Assembly: GCA_021904315.1 (NCBI GenBank)
Contig: CM038918.1
Span: 14,399,349-14,463,348, forward strand
Origin: Sphagnum magellanicum
Lineage: Eukaryota > Streptophyta > Sphagnopsida > Sphagnales > Sphagnaceae
DNA: 64,000 bases
Direction of reading: 5' to 3'
The notes beneath the pieces are model-generated. The model did not search any database, was not told the origin of the DNA, and worked only from the letters and a program-made list of their open reading frames with translations. Position numbers and translations under genes: made by a program. Shown here one piece after another: positions 36,220 to 48,334 of the stretch; positions within the stretch are counted from its first letter, which is position 1, and each line of letters opens with the position of its first letter.

Positions 36220-39200
36220 CTATGGCATGTATTTGTTCAAATCCTTTGTCTTTTTAATGTGCTTTTCCAAGTTGTCATTTAACTTTGGTGCTAACAAAAA
36301 ATCCTTTCGTCAAATTGGTGAACAAACAAAACATTTTACATGGTGCAATTCACCATTGTTACCCTTTAGTATTTCAACCCATGGGAATTGAGTCACTTAG
36401 TTATACTAACATTTGTGGTTAGGTTCATGTAGTTTCTCTTTACTTTCTTTTCATCTACTCATTGTCACCTAGCACATCTAAAATCATCTTAGAGGTTATT
36501 GCAATGGAAGGGACTTAATTGGGTAGCTTGGACACACCAAAGTCACTACAACATTAACATGAGGTTTGCAAAAAACATTATCCTTGCTATTTGAAATAAA
36601 AGCTTTTAATAGCTACACTTTGTTTCATTGGCCTTTTGTGGGTGTGAATGGATCACAAAAGGAGTCTTATCATCATTTTGAAAATATTGAAAATATTGGA
36701 ATAACATTGAATCTTTTTTTGGCTTTGATATCTTTTATAGACAATTGATTACAACATGTCCTACAGTTTCCAGGGTTGCATTTATCTCACAAAATTCACT
36801 ATGCAACACCCACAAATTCAAAATTGGGCCACATTTGAGGACTACTACTTCATCCAAGCAATATATGCCATATAACGAATGGCATGAAATGCACACAAAA
36901 TGCTACAAATATTACATAATTATTCCTATGTTTATAATACAAGCAATGTTCATAGCATAAATATTTTTAAAAATTAATCCACAGATAAATTATGATGAAA
37001 TTACAACATGTCAAATACAATGAAATCAATTGACACAATTTCATCATACATTTTTAGTAGTTTACATCAAGGATTTGAAATAACCAATTCAAGAAAATCA
37101 AGGTTTTTTTCCTCAGACATTTATAAAACATTATTGATCAAAAGCCAATTTACATACATTTGTAAATTAAAAAAAAAGGGTAGAGCAAGAATATTTGTTG
37201 AAGATGTACTCATTGTACTTGGTTACTTGAATGTTTTCTTGTTGACCATACATATATGAAGATCCTCCATTAGAGCAAAAATAACAAGTACTAAACAAAC
37301 AAACTTTTGTTCACAATTCCATATTGCATCTCCTAGTGCTAACAATTGGATTGCATCTCAATAGCAAGGCTAGCAAAAACCATCACCAATAGATGCATTG
37401 AACCATTAAAAGCATGTTATGCAATTTAGATTTATTGATGGTCCAACAATCACTCATGACTACAACATTTCTTAGACCTTTTTACAAGTGTGGCTTTTGA
37501 CCTATATTCTTTAACCCTTAAACATCCCAGAGGACCATTTTGGTTTTTTTTCAATGTTAAAATGAATTGTTGGGATGCTTAAAGGTCAAACTAATGAGCT
37601 TCACATGGCTCACAGGATAAGATTTGCAAAACCAAGAAGACAAATTAATTACATGTACATGTAGAGAACATCTTTGTGTCTATATTGTAGTCAAATATCG
37701 TAGGCAATAATCATGATTAATATAAGTATAACTGCTTTGACCAATTCAAGAACAACTTTTGCTACATCAAAACTTTGAAACAATTCCACCTTTCACACCC
37801 ATAGAAACTAAAAACTTGAAAAACACCAACATGAACAATAGTATAACATTATCCTTATATTATTAAAGAAACAGAAATTTTCAAAAAATCAAGTAAAATA
37901 TTTAAATTCCTTTTAGATTTTGTGGTAGAAGATTTCCAAAATTCTCAACCCCACCTTTAAGTTTGAGAGCTCCACCTTCCCAAATGGCTAAGAAACCACA
38001 AAATATTCAATTTTAATGCAGTTTATACATAGTACATACATAACAAAATGTGAAGTGGGGCTTCATGGGAATGCACATTTGAAAGGGAAATTCAAGGGTG
38101 CAATCATACTAACATGTACCATTAGCAATTATAACTATTATTTAATTTTTTGAATTTCGGATTTAAAAATAAAAAATTATAAATCTAATTTTTTTAATAA
38201 AATTTTATTGTCAATACATTATGTACATATCATAAAAATTTGGAATCATTATAATGAGTGAAAAATACATAATTTACATTTCTAAAGACTTATAACAACT
38301 GCTTGAAAACAATTTTGACATCAAAAGCACAATTTGAAAATATTTTTTAATGGCATATTTTTTGATATTTTTTAATATACACCTTAATATAATAGTATAA
38401 AAAATGTATATATATTATATTATATTATTTATTTATTTATATTTATTTTTGAAAGACGTATTAAAAGGATTCTATGAATAGTTTTCAAAAAACAAATGAA
38501 AAAGTAGTGGTCTAAAGGGGCACATGTGACTCTTTATAACGTGGTTGGATTCAAACCATAACCTAATTGCCCCCCCTTACTTCACCCTTGGGTCCCTACA
38601 TTTAACATCATGAATGAAAAACCTTAACAACTTGTACTAACTATTAAAATTCATCAAGACATAATAATCAAAATAGAACTTAGGTATTGACAATTATATG
38701 ATATGATAGTGCTAAGTGGAATGACCTCTTGGCATTGATTATTAGTTGGTTACTCTAACAATCTAACTAGCGATGGGGATTATTTTCCCAATGAAAAATT
38801 ATGGCAATGAAAGAATGTAACTACCTAATAATGTTGGCTACAAAAGGAAGTGAGCTACAAAATTTAAAACATGTGATTGGGATGTAGCCATTTAGCAATG
38901 ACAACATATATGGAATTGGCAATTGTTGCCTAAAGGCATAATGATTTATGGTGCATAATGGTTATTGTGGTTGAAATGTTTAGAGCTATTTAATTATTTT
39001 CAAATTTACTTTCCTTTATGTTTTCTAGCTACATTTTTTTATTATAGCAATTAGGTTATATATAGTCAACAAAAAAAAAATAAAATTATTTACTTTAAGC
39101 GATTGCATCTCTATTCTAAGACATAAATAATTCTAGAATGAGAGTGAGGCACCTTTTGGAAACATAATGAATTTTTTAACTCACAAAAAACAAGTTTAAA

Positions 39201-42200
39201 CACCAACAATTCAAATCTTGCCTTTGGAAGACATACTCTAGGCATCTCCTCTTACATTCCCCAATTTTGTCATCTATTAATATTTAGCACATCCAAGATA
39301 GAATGTTAGGTAATCAATTCCCCACCCATAAAGACATGAAAAAATGAACAATATAAAAATGTTTCCACCATGCACTTGACAAATCACATTACATGTGTGC
39401 AAACCATTGTGTAGGTTATCATATATGTAACTAGCTTTAGCACGTTTTGTTTGTTTTATTGTTTAAGCTGGCACCAAAGTTAATATGTCATCTTTCCCAA
39501 TTCTTTGCTTTGTTTCCTTCCAAAATTACATAGTGGACTTTCTAGATCAAGATTTCCATTGTGCATCTCTCTTTATGTTTTGCTTATAACTTTGTTTTTG
39601 AACTTCCACTTGTAGATTTTTATTTACAACTCTCTTTGAACTTTCATTTGTGCAATTATTTATACATCTTGTAGGATGTTTTCTTTTTCTTGTACACCTC
39701 TATGAATTGGTGAGGAGCTTTGGCAACAATGATGAAAATGAACTTCAATGGAACATGAAGAGAATAGGAAGAGATGAAATTGGAAAGGCATTTTGGCCAT
39801 GATCTATTCAATAAAAAATTACATCTTGATGTAAAAATTCCCAAATTTGAAACTTTTTCAAGTTTTTATGATGTTAGTATGTTAGCATCAATTATTTTTA
39901 GCAATTTTACATTGTTATGTTGAATGAATTTGTTGTTTGTTTGAATAGCTACAAGGATATTGGGGTTTACTTGAATTAAAATCAACATCACCATGAGTCC
40001 AAGCTTATATTGTTTTTATATAGCTGTATTGATCTACCTAGAGAATTTGAAGTGTTTAAATTGGGGCAACACCCTTAGTTCATATTCTAATTCAACTTTG
40101 AAAAGAGGCTAATTGCTTGGTTAGGTTTCAATGGAAATTCCAACAAAACTTAAAAGCTTTGGTCCATAAACCCTAAAACTTGACCTGTAATTTGAACTTA
40201 AACATTTGGTTCATAAAGGCTTTAACTTGACCTATAACTTGAACCTAACCTTGACTAAATCCCAAAACCCACCAACATCAATATAAACTTAGTTCTAAAC
40301 TTTGTTTCACATCATTAAAAGTTAATTCATCAAATATAATGTGTATATACACCATTACAATGTTGCCAATGGAGATGCTCTTAAAATAACTCCAATGATT
40401 CTTAGTATGTCGCCCAACAAAATTGGATGAAAAAAATCAGAACATGTCAATTTGGGTCAACAAAATAGTTCTTGGCCAACATTTTTCCATAGGATGCTAA
40501 AGCAGGTAAAAGGCATAGAAGAGCCTAACACTTGTTGATTGGCTAGATAGTTTGATTGGTTCAGGTGAGTTAGGGAAAAAAAAATAAAATTTGAATGTGA
40601 GAATATTTTTGGAAGGTCATATTGAGCATTGGTGGAACTGCTCTCCTATGTGCTAGTATGTGACCCTACACATTAAAATTAGATGAAAAAAAGTGAAAAC
40701 ATGCTGGTTTGGTTCAAGAAAATGGATTTCCTCTTGCATATTTGCACAGTTTCCTAAGGCTAGTAAAATGGATAGTAAAGTTGTGCACCTACCATAGAAG
40801 AGTATAATAAATATGGTATGATTGCTCTTTGTTTTTAATTGGCCAATCATAACTATTGGCCAAGTGGTTTGCTATTCGTAGTTTTCCACCTATTGGCAAT
40901 CTTGGTTTTATGGTGGGGTTGCAAATAAATAAATAACTACATTTGGATGTGAGAAATGTTCTATGAGGTCACATATTAAGCACTGTCGAGGATGCTCTAA
41001 GGTTCAAATAACTTGCTCAAGATTTTGTAACCCATATGATTTTCATTTGAAACAATATATTGGGGGCCATATGAATCGACATGCACAAAGCACCATGAGA
41101 GATGGATGATGGGTGGATAGGAAACAATTTTCCATTGGGTTTCAATTATTTGGCAAAAAAATGATGTTTATTTCAAGGCTTTGTAATTCCCACACAACTC
41201 ACAGTTCTACAAATCTTAATCTATTCATAGTATTGAGTACACAACAATGGTGAAAGTGCACATAGAAAAGAAGGCAGAATGTAGAAATGCTTCATTCAAT
41301 GGCTTCCACAACAATTACACAAGTTCAATAATCATGCTACAAACCAGCCATTAAGTCCCCAATGGTTTCTCATCATCTCCACCAAACAAACGTGTTTTCA
41401 TATTGCTCTATTACATAGTTCTTAGATTCCAACTCCAGTGCGCAACAAAAAGTTATTGAATCTCTTCACTAACCTACACAACATTATCAACAACAAATGC
41501 TAATTGTCCCAAGCAACTGAACATGCACAAACAGAACTACTAAAAGACTAGATGCTTAGCTTTAGAAAAGTGTCTGCTTTTATCCTCTCCACCGCCTCCC
41601 CTTTCATTGATTTCGCCAACCGTCCTTCCTGCCAAGCTTCACCATCACCAATTTTCATTAGGCACAAAAAAACAAACTGCAATCCCAATAGCTGCCATAA
41701 ATTGATCTTCCCAACCTAGGACCACTGGTTCCTAATCCTCCATATCCTTGCAATCGACAAACAACACTACTCTCAGCCTCTACTAAGAAGCAAAAGAGGT
41801 CACCATCAACCATCTCTTCTTTTGTTTTTTTCATATTCTGCCGCACTACTCCTCTTCATTAGGTCTTCATCCATCAAACAAATTCATTCAGACTTCCCTT
41901 CATCCTATACCTGCATATAAAACTGTCAGTTCTTTTCATCTTATTTCATGGTTCCTTGAGGGTTTGCAATAACCAGAACCAGTGGTTTTTCAAAAGTTGG
42001 AAGTGGTGGTTCTCTGATTCTGAAATATTTAAAGAACCAGAACCAACAGTTATTAACAATATCCCACCCAACATTGGTGTATACCTCTGAAAACAAAAAA
42101 CACACCCTACAACTTTTGCAAAACATATAAACTAATGAATTTGAACAACTTGAACTAGGCCTTTGTTTCTGAGAGTTTGTTTTTCCCCTTCATTGTTTTT

Positions 42201-44450
42201 GGTGTTTCCTGTTTGTCTCCAGTGTGATGCCAAATAAAATAATTCGTGTCCTGGTTCCAATCGAGTGCATGCGAAGTTCTACAGTGTGCTAGTGCATGCA
42301 AATAGTCAACACAAACAGTGAAGAGGTTGAGTGGGTCAAGACATCAAGACCATCAAGTTGCCAGTAAGTTAGTGCAGCTGAATTTTAAAGTTTGTTGTGC
42401 TCTTTATACTCTTTAGTGGTCCGTTAATTTGCAGCAACAAGTTCTCATGGCATAAATGCTTTCTCAAATGGAACCTGATTATGTGACCCAACACCCACCA
42501 GTGTATCATCCATTGAGAACCATTATGACTCAGTTGTATGGATGAATGAGAACTGAGTTACAGAGGTAACTAGTAAACGACCAAAGTCCACCTTGGCAAC
42601 CTAGCCCCTAGACCGTCCTACTTCCACCTTGCACTAGACCTAGGGTAACTACTTTTGTAAGTGGGTAAAGGTGCACTCACACTTGGTGTTAGGGACTCTA
42701 GGGTAGCCATTTAGGACTTAAACCTAGTTGCCATGAAAATTTTATGTTAAGCTAGCATTCACTTAACATTGAGCTATGGCCCATTAAACTTTGGCTGCCA
42801 CGTAGGATGCCACCTAGATTTCCATTTAACACTGACTTAACATCAAGTGTGAATGCACCATAAGTGTCATAAGTAAGTAGCTAGGGAATATAAATGGTTA
42901 CTATGTAAGTTGGTAAGAAGGTATTAAACCACTAGGTAGATAGATGCATGTAGAAGGTTGATACATAGCTATCCACTGTGGTTAGTTATAGGACAGGAAT
43001 TCAATGAAAAAAGTGTTTCCTGTCCACACACGATCTGTCCTGCAGGGTCCGCTGGTGGGTGGTAGTTTACTTTTGCTAGTTGTGTATGGATTAACCAATT
43101 GCAACCTTGTTTGACATTTTAACTCAACATTTACAATAACCCCTTCTTGCTTTCCATTTTACTTGCTTCCAGAGTTTGTAACCATCACAACCAGGGTATG
43201 GCTAAGTGAGATGGAAACCCAAAGGAGAAATGCTTGAGTAGCCAACTTCATCTGCATTAACAATTTACAATAACTGTCCACCATACTATGAAAGACCTTG
43301 GAAATCAGTTTTAGTTTTGAATTTGTATAAAATGATTTGAGTGAGATTGGGTTCACATGCCAATCTCTTGAAATATATTATGTAAAAATTGAATTGAGTT
43401 CGTTGGAATAGCATGATTTGAAAGAGCTTGAATTGATCTGTGGATGTAGATAGTCATAAGTATCCAGTAATCGAGTTGGTGAGGAATCAGGATGTGTGGT
43501 TGCATGTTGAATGAGAGTGCACTGAAACAAAATTCTAGAATATTACCTTGATAATTGTTCATTGCTGAAAATTTCACAACGATCTGTATTACATTTTGGA
43601 TGGCTTGTGTTTTACAGTCCATTTATATTTTTTTCTCAAAAAAAATCTTCCTTAGATCTTTTTGATTCATTTTCAATCTTTTATCCCATTTTTCAATGTG
43701 TTGTGTTCAACCTATCTTTCTTTTTTTTCCTTTTTTTTCATTTGTTAGTGCTCCCAATTTTCATTTCCAATGTTTCCAATTTGTTTTTTCCTCTTCTATT
43801 TTATGGTCTCATTGTGGTTAGTAGTTGCTTCTATTATGTGACTTTCAATCTCTTCATTTTGTATAATACTAGTTTTGTTGACATGTCTTGATTGACAAAC
43901 CATCGCATCTAACCAATGTGTCTGATGTGACACCAACATGACAACAAACATTTAAAAACAACACCACAAAACATTAGTTCAAACAACCCTATATACTCTG
44001 CAAGCAATGTGAAGTCAAATTAGCACCATTCGATTACATGTCCTAGTCACATCCCATTCCCCTCATAAACTTTGTTAACATACGACCAAAAAACCTCATT
44101 GCAGAGATTAGTGCAACAATTCATTCTTGGATATTAGGATTAGTCCTAGAATGCTTACTTAAAATACTCTTATGTTAAATTTAATGGTGGCAGTTTAAAA
44201 AGGCGTGCCTTGATTATTGACAATTAGATTGGAAAATGATGTTTTCATATAAAAACTGGGCTACCACGTTAGAGATTTCTTCTGACCCTCCCACACACCA
44301 ACTTGAAACAATTCATAGTGAAGTTCGGAAAGGTCCTCACCAGTGTTGTTGGTCTGCTGTACAGGCCAGCGCCTGATATTAATGCTAGTATTAAGGACCC
44401 TACCAGGCTGGTATGACCTGAGAGCCTTCATAATATTAGTAGGGCAAATT
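36220..44450. other. Long AT-rich intergenic stretch without a recognisable gene
   Basis: No domain or conserved exon recognised on either strand. Frames such as 37008-37259 (+), 43562-43891 (+) and 43353-43622 (-) are low-complexity. The region includes the second copy of the GTAG-rich dispersed repeat and an AACCAG-rich stretch near 41.94-42.06 kb. Confidence 0.5.
42901..42996 (+). repeat. Dispersed repeat copy (partner at 21321-21446)
   Basis: Second, somewhat shorter copy of the GTAG-rich repeat described at 21321-21446. Confidence 0.55.
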
Positions 44451-46897
44451 AGTTTTCCAAAGACTCCTGCTTCACCTCCAATGCCTCAACACTTCTAAGT
44501 GAAACTAGCAGACTCTGGTCTCTCCAATGTTTGCTCGGCTGCTCCATGCTTGTTCTGCTTCTGCAATATTATGTGTGTTGTCATGGTGAACCTCCTCCTC
44601 TTTGTCATCGCTGCATCCACTTGTACCTGCTTCACTCATACAGTCCTGCAAATTCGGAAGAAAGTCATCCAGGTCTTCATATATATCTTCTGTGTCTTTG
44701 TTGTTCTCCCTGGTGAACTGGTCACACAAGGGAATTTGAAACATAATTGGCAGAGAATATAACCTCAGCATCAGCATCAGGTATAATTTGCAATAATTTG
44801 AGCATAGTTATCTATGAAATTGCAGATTAATTTCCACACCAACAATGAGTGCAGTCATAACCTTATGAGAGTCATTTACACAGTGTCAGACCATCACAGT
44901 CATCATGAATAGGATACTGTGATCTGTCCAAATCTGGTTAGACAACCCCCCACAGAATCAACTACTCATTCTGATGTAGGTCACTTTGAAGCACCCAAAA
45001 AAGTAGATGTTACTCATCTATACTTGCCATGGTCCACCAACAGGTGAGTTGTGGAGGACTGCTTACAGATTTATAGTGTGCTAAGAGCTTCTCTAATGTC
45101 ATCTCTCTTTCACACTTCAACTCATCATTCCACATCCCAACAGAAAAGGATAAGACTGGACAACATAGAACTTGAAAATGCTTCTGAAGAAAGATGGTGC
45201 AAAGGTTTGCAGATCAGTCACTTATCCCAAGCTGCAAAAGTGGACTATGCTCTATAACATCCTTGTTCTACAGTGGAATGGGACAGTGGAAAACAAACTG
45301 TGCTGGCCTCATATGCAATGCCAGTAGCCTCCTCTTTGAAAATTGTTCCACTTCCTCAAGAGTGCCTTCATCATCATCCTATCAAACAGACTGTATATGT
45401 GAATTGTACTTCCCAGGTACAATGTAACTACCACAATCATCAATTACATTAGCACAGCAAACATTCAGCAGCAAACCAGTTGATACTTATCAGCAAAATG
45501 GATGATGCCACCATGACTTTAACCAGATGGAAGCACTTGAAGACACAGGGAGAATTATATATTGTTTAGGTGGTCCCAAGCCCAATATCTGTAAGTGGCC
45601 AATGATAAAAGTCACCCATGCCATAATACTGGATGCACGTTGCTTGATCTGTAAGTCATTGAGGAGAGAGAAGCTGGTGGCTGTCAGAGTGTCAGGAGCT
45701 TAGCTCTTGATCACATCAGCAACAGCTGCAGGGATGCAGTCCTCACCATCCTGCAGAATACATGACTGACCTCAATTAAAATGCCTGCAAGAAGGCAATA
45801 TCTGTCTTGCAGATGACACGATCTGAGGCTTCATCCCAATCAAACTGCCTGAAAGAGACAAGTTGATACACTTCATCTCTGATACCCTCACCACCAACAC
45901 CAGAATTGATTACAATTTTCAACTTTGTGCCCTACATTGTTGAGGAGGAGAGGCATGAAAGTAAACTTCCACTTCCTCTATCCAGAAACCTAACTTAAAG
46001 CCAGCACAGTAAATTCTAAGAAACATAAATCCTGCACACCTCAGCTAGCAGGGAAAGAAAGTTTGAACAGAGAACTGATGAGTGGGCCCCAAATTTACAT
46101 ATCATGCCCTCAAAACCCCACAGGGAAACCATGACACTTTTACAATCGGACCAATGTACATCCTGCCCAAAAGAAACACAGGACACAATCCATGCCTGCA
46201 TGTCTGCCATCATGCCCAGATGCACTGGCTTGGAAGTGAAAAGACACCTTTTCCTTTCTAGTCTCAATACATTCAAGGGCATACAAACTTCTTCTCAAGT
46301 GTCAACCCCAAGATCAACAACACATTTTGCTAGCTTGCGATCCCACTTAGATTGATCCACCTCTGGAAGGTGACCAGGGATTACCCTGTGTGCATGTGTC
46401 AACTTGAGGTTTTTCTGTTGCAGATCTTGAGAGTTTGTCTTCATTGTAACCATGGCTTTCTCTTCAGCCATCCTTTCTGGTGCATCAGCAACCACATTGC
46501 TATCATCTGGAGCCTTGACAGTCCAAGGTTTTTAGAGTCCTCAATCTCTGACTTCAAATTGACTGTGTCCTTGATGTTCAGGGATAATTCACTTAGCTTT
46601 TCAGCCTCATTTGGTGCATTTGGATCAAATCATGTACCTTGATGTGACTCCTCAGCAACAATAGCTCCGACTGTTATCATTGACACCTTGTTACCCAGCA
46701 TCTCCTGACCTGGTCCTCTGCAGTGATATAATAATTGCACCCTGACCTGGTCTTTGATATTTTGTTCTGTTGATCTTTTCAAGAATCTCATCTTTTGATG
46801 CTGGGTATCTCTCGTGCTTCCAAATTCAACTTGCTTCTGCTAATAGGTAATGCAACTTTCTTTGGTTGGCCCAGCTTCCACTTCTTCTCCCAGTCAA

Positions 46898-47201
46898 AAT
46901 CTTGTCATCAGTACAAAGGCTTCCACTGACAACCAGAGCATCCATCAAAAGGAACAGACTCCCAAAGTGATTCACATACAAATAGGAAAGCATTATTCAA
47001 TTCACTAGTCACACGAGAGTTCCAAATCCCAATGAGGAGCATGACACTGAATCTTGTCATTAGTACAAAGACTTCCACTGACAACCAGAGCATCCATCAA
47101 AAGGAACAGACTCCCAAAGTGATTCACATACAAATAGGAAAGCATTATTCAATTCACTAGTCACATGAGAGTTCCAAATCCCAATGAGGAGCATGACACT
47201 G
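46898..47201 (+). repeat. Recent 152-bp tandem duplication
   Basis: Unit 46898-47049 is repeated at 47050-47201 with only a handful of substitutions (for example GTCATCAG/GTCATTAG, AAAGGCTT/AAAGACTT, CACACGAG/CACATGAG). It lies between coding-like blocks of the unknown minus-strand gene. Confidence 0.92.
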
Positions 47202-47427
47202 AATCTCACCGAAGTGGCTGCTACAATTCATTATGAATTTGAGCCTTTCATGCTGTTGTGTCAATGCTCAACAATTCCCCTTGTGAGAAGAAATCACACA
47301 CTGCTTAACTGAATGATTCATTCACATGTGCTTTTTAGGTGGAGCAATATGACGTAAACTGAAACAATTTTCCCTGCTCAAGGCACAAATGACCAATCTT
47401 TGTGGGTCTCCCACCCCCCACCCCCCA

Positions 47428-47894
47428 AAACCTCCAAATGCTTTACAGTTTCACAAAGATCAATTGACGCAGTGTGTTTCTTGATTGCAAGTGAATTGAT
47501 CACCTTGACCAAACATGACATCTCCTCTAGGATGCAGCCCAAATGCAGCTAACTTCAATAACCTGACTCCTTGCTCTTTTGTTGCAACTTCTTGTCTTTG
47601 TCTGCCTCAATGAACTGTGAAAAGAGTTGGAAGAACAAATGCATCAAAAAGCAAACATGTCATGCATCCAAGCAGCATTCAGCTTGCTTGGTAGACGAAC
47701 CTCCAAAACTTCTCTGTGTCAGCTTTTCAATGTCCAAAATGATGTAGTATGTTTCTTCATTGCAAGTGAATTGTTTCACCTTGACCAGCCACGACAATCT
47801 CCTTCAGAATGAAGTGCCATTGCACATAGCTTACTTCCACCTGGCTCCTTACTCTTCGGTTCCAAATACTTGTCCTTGTTTGCCTCAATGAACT
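47428..47894 (-). repeat. Diverged duplication of a coding-like block
   Basis: Segments 47428-47616 and 47697-47894 align along their length, with indels. On the minus strand both begin with a similar peptide, QFIEADKDKKLQQKSKES versus EFIEANKDKYLEPKSKEP. This points to an old exon duplication inside the unknown gene. The spacing is about 275 bp and the copies are much more diverged than the 152-bp duplication beside them. Confidence 0.7.
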
Positions 47895-48334
47895 CAAATG
47901 CGTTCATCATCTTGCTCTTGTCTCTCTTGCTTCCTTCCACTATGCCACCATGATAAAACTGTAACAGATAGGAGCTCCTCGTGGTTAAATTTCTCTGAAG
48001 GATGGTGAGCAGATGAGGACTTAGAAGATATGCGCTACCTTTTGTAAATAGGACGCCAAAAGTTTCCAGCGAACTGCAGCAAAAATCTTCTCTTCCAACC
48101 GCCTTTAAGACCAGAGATCCAAATTAGGAAACATTCCTTACATGCGCTCCTGCGCAAAGATCTGCACTCAACCTAGATAGAGACATCTGTGCGAGTATCT
48201 ACTGTCGAACAGGGGCAATTACAGAACATTTCTCTATGTTTCTCCGTCTTATTAGTTTCAAGTTCACTGTGTGAAGCTCCCAAAATCTCGACTTTAAGAA
48301 GTAAGGAGCGAGTAGCAACAGCATCGTCGTTGCG

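Larger units (their letters stand above)
44505..47915 (-). pseudogene. Decayed multi-exon gene of unknown family (minus strand)
   Basis: Coding-like blocks follow one another on the minus strand. At 47910-47620: FEFIEANKDKYLEPKSKEP and FTCNEETYYIILDIEKLTQ. At 46775-46630: VRVQLLYHCRGPGQEMLGNK and MITVGAIVAEESHQG, then after one stop FDPNAPNEAEKLSELSLNIK. At 46530-46016: a frame containing APDDSNVVADAPERMAEEK and DRKLAKCVVDLGVDT, one stop, then EEVCMPLNVLRLERKRC. At 45930-45800: LKIVINSGVGGEGIRDEVYQ and QFDWDEASDRVICKTDIAFL. At 45755-45708: DGEDCIPAAVADVIKS after a good acceptor. At 44777-44505: an acidic Asp/Glu-rich frame. Amino-acid use is protein-like, unlike the neighbouring AT-rich frames, but stops and frame changes interrupt it. 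I do not recognise the family. It may be a pseudogene or a gene whose exons I joined imperfectly. Confidence 0.45.
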
